DNA from: Pseudomonas inefficax
GTDB lineage: Bacteria; Pseudomonadota; Gammaproteobacteria; Pseudomonadales; Pseudomonadaceae
Length of the DNA stretch: 64,000 bases
Direction of reading: 5' to 3'
Assembly: GCF_900277125.1 (NCBI RefSeq)
Contig: NZ_OPYN01000221.1
Span: 1-64,000, forward strand
Shown here: positions 8,028 through 16,641 of the stretch, piece after piece
Layout: each line of letters opens with the position of its first letter
How positions within the stretch are numbered: the stretch's first letter is position 1
Translations under genes and position numbers: made by a program
Notes under the pieces: generated by a model
The model's database searches: none
What the model saw: the letters and a program-made list of their open reading frames with translations, nothing else
Told to the model about the DNA's origin: nothing

Positions 8028-10349
8028 TTAATTCATCCAGCCCTTGACCCAGTCCATGACCGATTCAACTGGATCCTGCTCGCCGCCACAGGCCGCGCCG
8101 GCGGGCGGTTCACTCCCGCGAATATACGGCATCTGCACCGCTCCCGGACAGCTGCCATCAGACCCGTGGCCACTGTATGGGTCGATCCAGGCCTGCACCA
8201 CGTTGTCCGGTTGCGGCATGTCCAGCGGCAGCGGGTCGGCCTTTTTCATGAAGCTGGTCCACACCTGCAGGGCACCGGTAGCACCGGTAAATGGCGTCTT
8301 GCCGTTATCGTCGCGGCCCATCCATACCACGGCCAGCAGGTCCTGACTGAAGCCGGAGAACCAGCTGTCACGCGAATCGTTACTGGTACCGGTCTTGCCC
8401 GCCAGGGTGAGATTGCGCGGCAACGTGTTGTACACCGAGCGGCCGGTACCTTCGCGCATCACCCGCTGCATGGCGTTCTGCACCAGGTAGATAGCCCCCG
8501 GGTCGAACGTTTGCTGGATCTGGAACGGGTAGCGCTTGAGCGGCTCGCCCTCGGCGGTCAGCACGCTGCGGATACCGCGCATCGGGGTGTTGAAGCCGCC
8601 ATTGGCGATGGTCTGGTACATGGTCGCGACCTGCATCGGCGACATGCCACCGGCACCCAGCAGCATGGCCGGGAAGGCTGGCCAGTCGACATTCACACCC
8701 AGCCGGCCAATGGTCTTGATCACATTGGGCACGCCCACATCCAGGCCGATCTTGGCAGTCGACAGGTTGTAGGAGTTGGCCAGCCCCTGGTACAGGTAGA
8801 TGGTGCCGTGCGGGCGGCGGTCGTAGTTTTGTGGGCGCCAGACCTGGCCGTCGGCACCTTTTACCGAGAACGGTTCGTCCTGCACCAGGCTGGTCAGGGT
8901 GTACCTGGTCGGCTGCTCCAGCGCGGTCAGGTACACCGCTGGCTTGACCAGCGAGCCGATCGGCCGCACGGCATCGATCGCGCGGTTGAACCCGGCGAAG
9001 CCGGCCTGGCGGCTGCCGATCAGTGCCTGCACCTCACCGGTTTCCGGGTTGGTCACGACCATCGCCGACTCAACCTCGTCCGCCCCCTTGCGGCCCGCCA
9101 GGCGCTTGAAGGTCTCGCTCATCGAGGTTTCGGCCTTCATCTGCAGGATCGGGTCAAAGCTGGTGAAGATGCGCAGGCCTTCTTCGGTCAAGTCTTCATC
9201 GCGGTAGTCCTGGCGCAGCTGACGCTTGACCAGGTCGAGGAACGCCGGGAACGAGCTGTCGGCCAGGCTGCCGCGCTTGGTCACGCCCAGCGGCATCTTC
9301 TTCGCTGCATCGACTTCTGCCTGGCTGGCCACGCCCTGCTCGGCCACCAGGTCGAGTACCAGGTTGCGGCGGGCCAGGGCGCGGTCGGGGTAGCGACGCG
9401 GGTTGTAGTAGGACGGCCCCTTGACCATGCCCACCAGCAAGGCGATCTGGTGCAATTTCAGCTCCGACAGCGGTTGGCTGAAGAAGAACTGGCTGGCGAG
9501 GCCGAAGCCGTGCACCGCACGCTGGCCATCCTGGCCGACAAACACTTCGTTCAGGTAGGCCTCGAGGATCTCGCGCTTGTCGTAGTGCAATTCCAGCAGC
9601 ACGGCCATCATCGCCTCGGTCAGCTTGCGGCTGAGGCTGCGCTCGCTGGTTAGGTAGAAGTTCTTCACCAACTGCTGGGTCAGGGTACTGCCACCCTGGC
9701 GCATGGAACCTGCCGAGGTGTTGACCCACATGGCCCGGGCGATGGACTTCGGAGACACCCCGAAGTGGCTATAGAAGTCGCGGTCTTCCGTCGCCACCAG
9801 GGTTTCGAGCAGATACGGCGGCACCTGGTCGATCTTGATCAGGATGCGGTCTTCGAGGTTTTTCGGATAGATGCCGCCGATCATCAGCGGCTCCAAGCGC
9901 ACTACGTCGAGCGTCTTGCCGTTGGCGCCGGAAAGGCCCGCCACGTAATCGCCGGAGAAGCGCACACGCACGAACTGCGCCGGCTCCATGCCCTCGTAGA
10001 ACTGGAAGCCACGGGTATTGAGCTCGACGGTATTGCCGTTGACTGCCGCCGCGCCCGGGCCGTTGGCCGCGCTTTCACGCCGGTAGCCAAGCGCATCCAG
10101 CTCGGTGAGGAAGTCGTTCTTGCTCAGCTTCTGGCCGGTGAACAGCTCCAGCGGCCGGGCATACACCTTGGCGGGAATGGTCCAGCGCTTGCCGGAAAAC
10201 TTTTCCTGGACGACGGCATCGAGGTAAACCGCGAAGCCAGCGACGATCACCAGGCCGACCAGGCTGAGCTTCAAAGCCCAGCCCAGCCAGGCGCGGGAGC
10301 GGCCGGTCGGGCGTTTCTGAGGGGTACGGGGATTTCGGGTTCGGGTCAT
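8028..10349 (-). CDS. mrcB: MrcB, bifunctional penicillin-binding protein 1B
   Basis: Class A PBP that polymerises glycan strands and crosslinks peptides. It has a basic cytoplasmic N-terminus, a membrane anchor at about residues 23-43, a UB2H-like region (about 60-150), then the GT51 glycosyltransferase domain with catalytic Glu188 in ATEDRDFYSHFG. The transpeptidase domain has all three motifs: S466-LVK, SYN (in LANSYNLSTAK) and KTGT. 773 residues is usual for Pseudomonas PBP1B. The TPR lipoprotein gene follows after 27 nt, suggesting an operon. E. coli PBP1B needs the lipoprotein LpoB; whether this neighbour plays that part is untested. Confidence 0.95.
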   Translation of the reverse strand: MTRTRNPRTPQKRPTGRSRAWLGWALKLSLVGLVIVAGFAVYLDAVVQEKFSGKRWTIPAKVYARPLELFTGQKLSKNDFLTELDALGYRRESAANGPGAAAVNGNTVELNTRGFQFYEGMEPAQFVRVRFSGDYVAGLSGANGKTLDVVRLEPLMIGGIYPKNLEDRILIKIDQVPPYLLETLVATEDRDFYSHFGVSPKSIARAMWVNTSAGSMRQGGSTLTQQLVKNFYLTSERSLSRKLTEAMMAVLLELHYDKREILEAYLNEVFVGQDGQRAVHGFGLASQFFFSQPLSELKLHQIALLVGMVKGPSYYNPRRYPDRALARRNLVLDLVAEQGVASQAEVDAAKKMPLGVTKRGSLADSSFPAFLDLVKRQLRQDYRDEDLTEEGLRIFTSFDPILQMKAETSMSETFKRLAGRKGADEVESAMVVTNPETGEVQALIGSRQAGFAGFNRAIDAVRPIGSLVKPAVYLTALEQPTRYTLTSLVQDEPFSVKGADGQVWRPQNYDRRPHGTIYLYQGLANSYNLSTAKIGLDVGVPNVIKTIGRLGVNVDWPAFPAMLLGAGGMSPMQVATMYQTIANGGFNTPMRGIRSVLTAEGEPLKRYPFQIQQTFDPGAIYLVQNAMQRVMREGTGRSVYNTLPRNLTLAGKTGTSNDSRDSWFSGFSQDLLAVVWMGRDDNGKTPFTGATGALQVWTSFMKKADPLPLDMPQPDNVVQAWIDPYSGHGSDGSCPGAVQMPYIRGSEPPAGAACGGEQDPVESVMDWVKGWMN

Positions 10350-10465
10350 GGCGGCGGATTATACGCACTTTATAAAGGCTGGGCAGACGCCCCCGGCGGT
10401 AGGCAGGGACGGCACCATTGACCATAATGGCGCATTCGAATTCCCTGCCCCCGGAAGGATTTCCC

Positions 10466-12028
10466 GTGAGCCAAGCCCTTATCACTGCGTTGCAGAACCC
10501 AGCCCTGTACCCTCACCCCGTGGATGGGTTCCAGCTCATCGAGACGCATATCTCCTGGGTCCTGCTCACCGGCGAGTATGCCTACAAGATCAAAAAACCG
10601 ATGAACTTCGGCTTCCTCGACTTCACCGGCCTGGACCAGCGCCAGCATTTCTGTAACGAAGAATTGCGCCTGAACCAGCGCCTGACCGACGGCCTGTACC
10701 TGGAAGTGCTGCCGATCACCGGTAGCGTCGACGCGCCGCAGATCGGTGGTGAAGGCGAAGCCATTGAATACGTGCTGAAGATGCGCCAGTTCCCCCAGGG
10801 GCAGATGCTCAACACCCTGCAGGCCAACGGCGAACTGAACGCCGCGCACATCGACCAGATGGCCCGGCAGATCGCCGAGTTCCACCTGCAGGCTCCACGC
10901 GTGCCGGTGGAGCACCCGCTGGGCACGCCGGACAGCGTGATGGCACCGGTGGAGCAGAACTTCGAGCAGATTCGCCCGTTCCTCAGCGACAAGGCCGACC
11001 TGCAACAACTCGACGCCCTGCAGGCCTGGGCACGCAGCAGCTTCGAGCGCCTGCATGGCCTGCTGGAAAAGCGCAAGGCCAACGGTTTCATCCGTGAATG
11101 CCACGGTGACATCCACCTGGGCAACGCCACCCTGATCGACGGCAAGGTGGTGATCTTCGACTGCATCGAGTTCAACGAACCGTTCCGCCTGACCGACGTT
11201 TACGCCGATACCGGCTTCCTCGCCATGGACCTGGAAGACCGCGGCCTTAAATGCCTGGCCCGCCGTTTCATCAGCCAGTATCTGGAACTGACCGGCGACT
11301 ACGAAGGCCTGGAACTGCTCAACTTCTACAAAGCCTACCGAGCGCTGGTACGGGCCAAGGTGGCGCTGTTCAGCATGCCGGCCGATGCCGATGGCGTGCA
11401 GCGCGCCACCACCCTGCGCACCTACCGCAACTATGCCAACCTGGCAGAAAGCTACAGCGCCATCCCGTCGCGCCTGCTGGCCATTACCCACGGTGTTTCG
11501 GCAGTGGGCAAAAGCCACGTGGCCATGCGAATGGTCGAGGCGCTGGGCGCCGTCCGCGTGCGTTCGGATGTGGAGCGCAAACGCCTGTTCGGCGAACAGC
11601 AGCAGGCTGACGCTGGCTTGCTGAGTAGCGGCATCTATGACCAGGACGCCAGTGTCGCGACCTACCAGCGCCTGCACGAGGTGGCGGCAACCGTGCTGCG
11701 GGCCGGCTTCCCGGTGGTGCTGGATGCCACCTACCTCAAGCGCGATCAGCGCCAGGCCGCGGCGAACATCGCCAGCCAGACCGGCGTGCCGTTCCTGATC
11801 CTCGACTGCCACGCGCCGGATGCTGTCATCGCCAGCTGGCTGGAGCAGCGCCGGGCAGAAAACACCGACCCGTCGGATGCCACCCTGGAAGTGGTCAAGG
11901 CCCAGCAGGCCAGCCGTGAGCCACTGGATGCACAGGAGCTGGTGCAGAGCACCCGCGTCGATACCCAGAGTGCCGGGAGCATGGACCAGGTGATCGAGCA
12001 GATTCGCCAGCGCTTGCCTGGGCTGTAA
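10466..12028 (+). CDS. Two-domain protein: phosphotransferase-like N-terminus plus P-loop kinase
   Basis: 520 residues when started at the GTG at 10466, which follows GGAAGGA by 6 nt. The N-terminal half resembles aminoglycoside/choline-kinase-type phosphotransferases: HGDIHLGN at 213-220 is the catalytic-loop motif and FDCIEF at 231-236 supplies the metal-binding Asp. The C-terminal half is a separate zeta-toxin/kinase-like AAA domain with Walker A GVSAVGKS at 343-350. Annotated widely as 'AAA family ATPase'; the substrate is unknown. It is divergent from mrcB. Confidence 0.85.
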   Translation: MSQALITALQNPALYPHPVDGFQLIETHISWVLLTGEYAYKIKKPMNFGFLDFTGLDQRQHFCNEELRLNQRLTDGLYLEVLPITGSVDAPQIGGEGEAIEYVLKMRQFPQGQMLNTLQANGELNAAHIDQMARQIAEFHLQAPRVPVEHPLGTPDSVMAPVEQNFEQIRPFLSDKADLQQLDALQAWARSSFERLHGLLEKRKANGFIRECHGDIHLGNATLIDGKVVIFDCIEFNEPFRLTDVYADTGFLAMDLEDRGLKCLARRFISQYLELTGDYEGLELLNFYKAYRALVRAKVALFSMPADADGVQRATTLRTYRNYANLAESYSAIPSRLLAITHGVSAVGKSHVAMRMVEALGAVRVRSDVERKRLFGEQQQADAGLLSSGIYDQDASVATYQRLHEVAATVLRAGFPVVLDATYLKRDQRQAAANIASQTGVPFLILDCHAPDAVIASWLEQRRAENTDPSDATLEVVKAQQASREPLDAQELVQSTRVDTQSAGSMDQVIEQIRQRLPGL

Positions 12029-12047
12029 GTTCAGAGTTTTCCTGGGC

Positions 12048-12142
12048 TGGCCTCTTCGCGGGCTTGCCCGCTCCCACAGGTACAGCGCAGTCCTTGAAGC
12101 TGCGCCTCACCTGTGGGAGCGGGCAAGCCCGCGAAGAGGCCA
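12048..12142. repeat. REP pair (GGGCTTGCCC core)
   Basis: Two inverted REP units of about 34 nt (GCGGGCTTGCCCGCTCCCAC and its complement) flank a short loop, forming a REPIN-type cruciform between two rightward genes. Confidence 0.92.
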
Positions 12143-12266
12143 GTGCAGGACATCTCGTCGCCCCCCATGGCAAAAGGCCGCGCATTTCCCATCCCCCGCT
12201 ACACTCCTCTCTGACCTGCTCGCGATTTATCCCCCAATCCCCGTTCAGCCATCGCAAGGAGGCTCG

Positions 12267-12545
12267 ATGAACGATGAATTGCAGCATCTGAAGAACCTTG
12301 GCAAGACCTCTGCGCAGTGGCTGCATGCAGCCGGCATCCACAGTGCATCGGATCTGCGCCGCCTGGGCGCGGTGGGTGCTTACCAGGCCGTGAAGACACG
12401 AGGGTTCCGCGCATCGAAGGTGCTGTTGTATGCCATTGAAGGCGCCCTGCTGGACATGCACTGGAACGATTTGCCGCTAGAGCGCAAAGAAGCGCTCAAT
12501 CAACAACTGGATGCGAAAAGCCCTGCGCAAAAAAATCAGAAATAA
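12267..12545 (+). CDS. TfoX C-terminal-domain protein
   Basis: 92-residue protein matching the C-terminal half of TfoX/Sxy (LKNLGKTSAQWLHAAGIHSASDLRRLG), a helix-hairpin-helix-like fold. No N-terminal TfoX domain is present upstream, so this is the stand-alone form found in many proteobacteria. Its role is unknown; competence regulation cannot be assumed. The ATG at 12267 follows a strong AAGGAGG. It is the last protein gene before the prrF sRNA, whose -35 box begins 15 nt after its stop. Confidence 0.85.
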   Translation: MNDELQHLKNLGKTSAQWLHAAGIHSASDLRRLGAVGAYQAVKTRGFRASKVLLYAIEGALLDMHWNDLPLERKEALNQQLDAKSPAQKNQK

Positions 12546-12559
12546 TCCCGAGAAGGGGA

Positions 12560-12594
12560 TTGACGCAGAAATGAGAATCGTTATGATTATCACG
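12560..12594 (+). promoter_or_regulatory. prrF promoter with Fur box
   Basis: TTGACG (12560-12565) and TATGAT (12582-12587) are spaced 16 nt apart. A Fur-box-like sequence at 12573-12591 (GAGAATCGTTATGATTATC) matches 14 of 19 positions of the consensus and covers the -10 box. Fur-Fe(II) would block transcription here when iron is sufficient. Confidence 0.88.
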
Positions 12595-12706
12595 ACTGGT
12601 CGCGAGACTGGTTGGATAAGCTAAGAGCCCCTGGTTCGGACTCTCAGATTATCTCCTCATCAGGCTAATCACGGTTATTGACCCGGCAATTTGCCGGGTT
12701 TTTTTT
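12595..12706 (+). ncRNA. prrF: PrrF-family iron-responsive sRNA
   Basis: Recognised from the conserved 5' segment ACTGGTCGCGAGA and the long core CTCTCAGATTATCTCCTCAT, which in P. aeruginosa PrrF is the antisense region that represses mRNAs of iron-containing proteins under iron starvation (RyhB analogue). A stem ACCCGGC/GCCGGGT followed by T8 (12681-12706) is the terminator. Predicted length is about 112 nt, close to PrrF1/PrrF2. The copy here is single, not tandem. It converges with the phuW-like gene, as in the P. aeruginosa locus. Confidence 0.9.
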
Positions 12707-12723
12707 GCCTTTTTTCAGCCCTG

Positions 12724-13605
12724 TCACCGCAGTTGCGCGCAATAGTCCTGCTCCGGCATAGCGGCCGTGTACCACACAAAATCAGCCTCGCCTGCATCGA
12801 CCTGCTCACCGACCTCGGCCAGCAGCAGTACCTTGCTCTCCCCCTGCGCGTTCAGGTCAGCCAAGTGCAACGGCACACCCAGATCCTTGCGCACGTGATA
12901 AGCCCCGGCCAGCAGCAGTGCCGGCTGCGGCGCCGCCAGCAAGCGCTCGGCCATGCGCCGGTCGCGCTGCTGCTGCACGGCCAGCATTGCCGGCAACCGG
13001 CTTTCTGGCAGCATCCCGCAATGCCCGGCACGCACATGCTCCAGCAAGGCGGCCTTCACCTTCGGCGCATTGGACCGTTCGCCCGGTAACGAAACCGGCT
13101 GCCGATAGGCCTGGCGCATCTCGCCGGGCGACAGGTTGGCGGCCAGCAAAGGTACTCGCTGCTGCAAAGCCTCGGTCACAATTGGCCCGTACAACTGCCA
13201 ATCCCAGCCATCCTGCCAGGCCAGGGCCTGGGCCAGGTCTGCCGGCAAAGGTTGCCCGGCGAGCTTGTCCAGCAGCGGTTGCTGTTCAGGCTGCAGCATT
13301 TCCAGCAGCAGGCTGCCCTGCACACGTTGGCGTTGCAGGGCGCGTAGCAGCCATAACTGCAGTGCGTGATGGTCAGGATTGTCGTGTTTCTCGCCGACCA
13401 GCACCCTGGGGGCGGTAGACAGGCGCTGTACCAGTTGCTCAGGGCTGATCAACTGGCCATCGGCGAGATCGACGATATGCCCCAGCTCGGCATGGCTGCG
13501 CCCCTCACTGCTCTGCCTGCCGGGCAGCGGTGGCAGGCTGGCCTGGCAGCCACCCAGTACCAGCACCAGGCACAGCGAGAAAGCGGACAGCAGCGGATGT
13601 CGCAT
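12724..13605 (-). CDS. phuW: ChaN-family lipoprotein (PhuW-like), heme utilisation
   Basis: ChaN/DUF399 proteins are outer-membrane lipoproteins that bind heme in the campylobacter homologue; the P. aeruginosa version is PhuW of the heme-uptake locus. The 293-residue product starts at the ATG at 13605 behind GGAGGT and carries a lipobox (VLVLGGC). The body shows the family's GEKHDNPDHHALQLWLL segment near the N-terminus and LLLAGAYHVRKDLGVP near the end, with conserved His residues. It lies downstream of phuTUV on the same strand but is separated from it by a REP pair. Confidence 0.87.
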   Translation of the reverse strand: MRHPLLSAFSLCLVLVLGGCQASLPPLPGRQSSEGRSHAELGHIVDLADGQLISPEQLVQRLSTAPRVLVGEKHDNPDHHALQLWLLRALQRQRVQGSLLLEMLQPEQQPLLDKLAGQPLPADLAQALAWQDGWDWQLYGPIVTEALQQRVPLLAANLSPGEMRQAYRQPVSLPGERSNAPKVKAALLEHVRAGHCGMLPESRLPAMLAVQQQRDRRMAERLLAAPQPALLLAGAYHVRKDLGVPLHLADLNAQGESKVLLLAEVGEQVDAGEADFVWYTAAMPEQDYCAQLR

Positions 13606-13653
13606 GGGCAGTACCTCCATGTCACTCAACAATGTATAGGCCTGCACCGGCTC

Positions 13654-13772
13654 TTGTGGGAGCGGCCTTGTGTCGCGAAAGGGCTGCGGAGCAGCCCCAG
13701 CAATTTGTGCATCACTGCTGAAAATCCGGGGCCGCTTTGCGGCCCTTTCGCGACACAAGGCCGCTCCCACAA
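13654..13772. repeat. REP pair inside the heme operon
   Basis: Inverted units with the core GTGGGAGCGGCCTTGTGTCGC and an inner GGGCTGC/GCGGCC hairpin. It occupies most of the gap of about 200 nt between the phuV stop and the phuW start. Confidence 0.92.
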
Positions 13773-13807
13773 AAATCGCGCACGCCTCGGCGTCTTGAAT
13801 CCTCACA

Positions 13808-14575
13808 TCAACGGGTGATGATCAGCGGATGCCCACGCTCCGGGTGCGCCTGTACCAGTACATCGATCCCGTAAACCGCCTTCAACGCCGCCGGCGTCAG
13901 CACGGCTTCAGGTGCGGCAAAGGCATGGCAGTGCCCCTGTTCCAGCAGCAGGATACGGTCACAGTAGCGCGCCGCCAGGTTCAGGTCATGCAGGATCACC
14001 AGCACTGCAGCGCCACGCTCGGCAAAGCGGCGCACGGCTTCCAGGGTGGTGTGCTGGTGCAGCGGGTCGAGCATCGAGGTTGGCTCGTCGAGCAGCAGCG
14101 TGGTACCCGCCTCGCCCGGCCATAGCTGCGCCAGCACTCGCGCCAGGTGCACGCGTTGCCGCTCGCCGCCAGACAACGCCAGGTAACTGCGCTCCACCAG
14201 GTGCCAGGCATCCGCCGCCCGCAAGGCCGCTTCGACGATTTCCGCATCGCGCCGCTGCCCGGTGCCATGAGGCATGCGCCCCATGCCCACCACTTCCTCG
14301 ACCCGGAACGAGAACCCCAGGCTGGACACCTGCGGCAACACCGCCAGACGCCTGGCCCGTTCCTGTCCGGCCCAGTCGGCCAGCGGCCTGCCCTGTAGCG
14401 TCACCTGCCCTCGATCGGGTACCAGTTCACCACACAGTACACCCAGCAGGCTGCTCTTGCCGGCACCGTTGGGGCCGAGCACGCCCACCACCAGCCCTGG
14501 GCTCAGCTGCAGATGAATGCCGTGCAGCACTTCGTTGCTGCCTCGCCGCAAGTACAGCCCCTCGGCTTGCAACAT
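13808..14575 (-). CDS. phuV: Heme ABC transporter ATP-binding protein
   Basis: Energises import of heme across the inner membrane with PhuU and PhuT (HmuV homologue). All ABC motifs are present: Walker A GPNGAGKS (about residue 34), signature LSGGERQRVHLARVL, Walker B TTLLLDEPTS, and switch His in ILHDLNLAA. 255 residues is normal. The start ATG overlaps the phuU stop by one base (TGATG). Confidence 0.93.
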   Translation of the reverse strand: MLQAEGLYLRRGSNEVLHGIHLQLSPGLVVGVLGPNGAGKSSLLGVLCGELVPDRGQVTLQGRPLADWAGQERARRLAVLPQVSSLGFSFRVEEVVGMGRMPHGTGQRRDAEIVEAALRAADAWHLVERSYLALSGGERQRVHLARVLAQLWPGEAGTTLLLDEPTSMLDPLHQHTTLEAVRRFAERGAAVLVILHDLNLAARYCDRILLLEQGHCHAFAAPEAVLTPAALKAVYGIDVLVQAHPERGHPLIITR

Positions 14576-15612
14576 CAGCTGCGTCCTCGTATCAGCAGGA
14601 ACAGGAAAAACGGCGCACCGATAAAAGCCGTGACGATGCCAATCGGCAGCTCTGCAGGCGCCAGCAACAGCCGCGCCGCCAAATCGGCGAACAGCATCAG
14701 CACGCCGCCCGCCAACAAGGAAGCTGGCAGCACCACCCGGTGATCAGGCCCGGCCAGCAAGCGCACCAGGTGCGGCACCACCAGCCCGATGAAGCCGATC
14801 AGCCCCGCTGCCGCTACCGCCGCCCCCACACCCAGCGCCGTGCAGAACACCAGCTCGCGCTTAAGCCGCTCCACATCGATACCCAAGTGACGCGCTTCCG
14901 ACTCCCCCAGCAGCATGGCATTCAACGCCTTGGCCCGACGTGGCAGCCATACCGCCACGCCCGCAGCCACCACCAGCAATGGCCACAGCCGCTGGTAACT
15001 GGCGCCATTGAGGCTGCCCAGGTTCCAGAAGGTCAGCGTGCGCAACGTGGCGTCGTCGGCCAGGTAGGAGAACAGCCCCACGGCAGCACCGCCCAACGCG
15101 GTCATGGCCACACCGGCCAGCAGCATCGTGGCGACGTTGGTCTGGCCATCACGCCGGCCCAGGCGATATACCAGCGCAGTCACCCCCAACCCGCCGATGA
15201 AAGCACACAGCGACAACAGGTAAGGGGCAAGCATATCCGGCAAACCGCCCAGCCAACTGCCGCCAACGATGGCCACTGCCGCGCCCACCGCCGCTCCGGC
15301 CGCAACCCCTACCAGCCCGGGGTCGGCCAGCGGATTACGGAACAGCCCCTGCATGGCCACACCGGACAACGCCAGCACCGCGCCCACCGCCAGCCCCAGC
15401 AAGGTGCGCGGCAGGCGAATCTGGCCGAGGATCATCTCGGCCTGCTGCAGGCCATCAGCGGCAATGGGCAGCCCCAGCAGGCGCAGGCCGGCACGCAGGG
15501 TATCGAACAGCGGCAGGCTGACTGGCCCCAAGGCCAATGACAACCACACCGCCAACAGGCACAACAGGCTCAGGCAAACGAACAGCGTGCGTGGCCGGAC
15601 CCGCTGCTTCAT
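14575..15612 (-). CDS. phuU: Heme ABC transporter permease
   Basis: FecCD/BtuC-family permease of 345 residues with about ten hydrophobic segments and the typical GVAMQGLFRNPLADPGLVG loop that contacts the ATPase. Works as a homodimer with PhuV; the substrate is heme by context (PhuT upstream, ChaN-type PhuW downstream). Start overlaps the phuT stop by four bases (ATGA), so the three transporter genes are translationally coupled. Confidence 0.93.
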   Translation of the reverse strand: MKQRVRPRTLFVCLSLLCLLAVWLSLALGPVSLPLFDTLRAGLRLLGLPIAADGLQQAEMILGQIRLPRTLLGLAVGAVLALSGVAMQGLFRNPLADPGLVGVAAGAAVGAAVAIVGGSWLGGLPDMLAPYLLSLCAFIGGLGVTALVYRLGRRDGQTNVATMLLAGVAMTALGGAAVGLFSYLADDATLRTLTFWNLGSLNGASYQRLWPLLVVAAGVAVWLPRRAKALNAMLLGESEARHLGIDVERLKRELVFCTALGVGAAVAAAGLIGFIGLVVPHLVRLLAGPDHRVVLPASLLAGGVLMLFADLAARLLLAPAELPIGIVTAFIGAPFFLFLLIRGRS

Positions 15613-16493
15613 TGGGCGAGACTGGCCTTGGCAGCCGGGTAGAAGGTGGCTGTCAGGGCCTGCAGGGTTGCCGGCAAGCGTGGCCCGAGCCCGCCGACCA
15701 GCAGCGTTGCATCAAGCGATACCAGGCGCTTCTCGCGTACGGCGCGCGAGGCGGCCAGCGCAGGGTTTTCTTTCAGCAACGCCTGCAGAGCCTGCTCATC
15801 GGCCAGAGCCCGGTCGGAAAACACGATCACATCCGGGTCCAGAGCCGCTAGTGCTTCGCTGGAGAAATTCTTGTAGCCCTGATGTTCTGCCAGGTTGCGC
15901 CCACCTGCCCGGCTCAGCAGCCAATCACCGGCGGTGCCCTGCCCAGCAATCAGCGGCTTGGCGCCGGCATGCCCGACCAGCAGCAATACCCCTGGCGCCT
16001 TTTGCCCGGCCTGGGCCTGCCTGACCTTGGCTTGCATGGCATCGAGCTGCTGGTGGTAGCCCGACGCCAACACGGCGGCCTGCTGCTCTGCGCCCAACAA
16101 TTGCCCCAAGTGCTTGAGGTTTTCATCCACCGCCGCCAGCTCGGCCTTGCTGGAGAACAGCTCGACCCGCACGCCAGCCTTGCGGATTTGCGCCAGTACC
16201 GGTGGCGGCCCCATTTCCTCGGTGCCCACCAGCACATCCGGGCGCAGGCTGAGAATGCCTTCCGCAGACAGCTGCCGCTGGTAGCCGACACTGGGCAGTG
16301 ATTTCAGCGATGGCGGATGCTGGCTGGTAGTGTCCACACCCACCAACCGCGCTTCACCACCCAGCGCGCTGATCCATTCGCTCAGTGCACCACCAGCACT
16401 GACCCAACGCTGCGGCAGCTCGGCCGCCAGGGCCTGGGTAGAGAGCACAAGGCTCGCGCACAGGGCGAGCAAGGCGACGGGACGGCGCATCAT
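15609..16493 (-). CDS. phuT: Periplasmic heme-binding protein
   Basis: Class III (TroA/FecB-type) substrate-binding protein of 294 residues with a cleavable signal peptide ending QALAAE. PhuT and ShuT coordinate heme through a tyrosine; VGYQRQLSAEGILSLRPDVLVG fits the family's ligand region. The ATG follows AAGGAA. First gene of phuTUVW. Genes for the outer-membrane receptor PhuR and cytoplasmic PhuS are absent from the flanking DNA, unlike P. aeruginosa. Confidence 0.92.
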   Translation of the reverse strand: MMRRPVALLALCASLVLSTQALAAELPQRWVSAGGALSEWISALGGEARLVGVDTTSQHPPSLKSLPSVGYQRQLSAEGILSLRPDVLVGTEEMGPPPVLAQIRKAGVRVELFSSKAELAAVDENLKHLGQLLGAEQQAAVLASGYHQQLDAMQAKVRQAQAGQKAPGVLLLVGHAGAKPLIAGQGTAGDWLLSRAGGRNLAEHQGYKNFSSEALAALDPDVIVFSDRALADEQALQALLKENPALAASRAVREKRLVSLDATLLVGGLGPRLPATLQALTATFYPAAKASLAQ

Positions 16494-16582
16494 CGGGTTC
16501 CTTCTGCAGGCGGGCCGCGCGCCTTGTGGCGAGCGACGGAACTGCGCACCATAGGCAGCCGGGCGCAGCGAATGCGGGCAAT

Positions 16583-16610
16583 TTGATAATTATTCGCATT
16601 GAAGCGTCAA
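16583..16610 (-). promoter_or_regulatory. phuT promoter with Fur box
   Basis: On the minus strand TTGACG (16610-16605), 16-nt spacer, TATCAA (16588-16583). A Fur-box-like sequence at 16585-16603 matches about 12 of 19 consensus positions and overlaps the spacer and -10 box, so repression in iron-replete cells is expected. Confidence 0.75.
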
Positions 16611-16641
16611 GCCAACACTTGTTTCACGAGTCGTCCTTGCC

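Noticed and set aside
12048..12142. Palindromic repeats recurring through the window as a CRISPR array
   Set aside because: The units are head-to-head pairs scattered one locus at a time, without regular spacers or cas genes; they are REP/REPIN elements.
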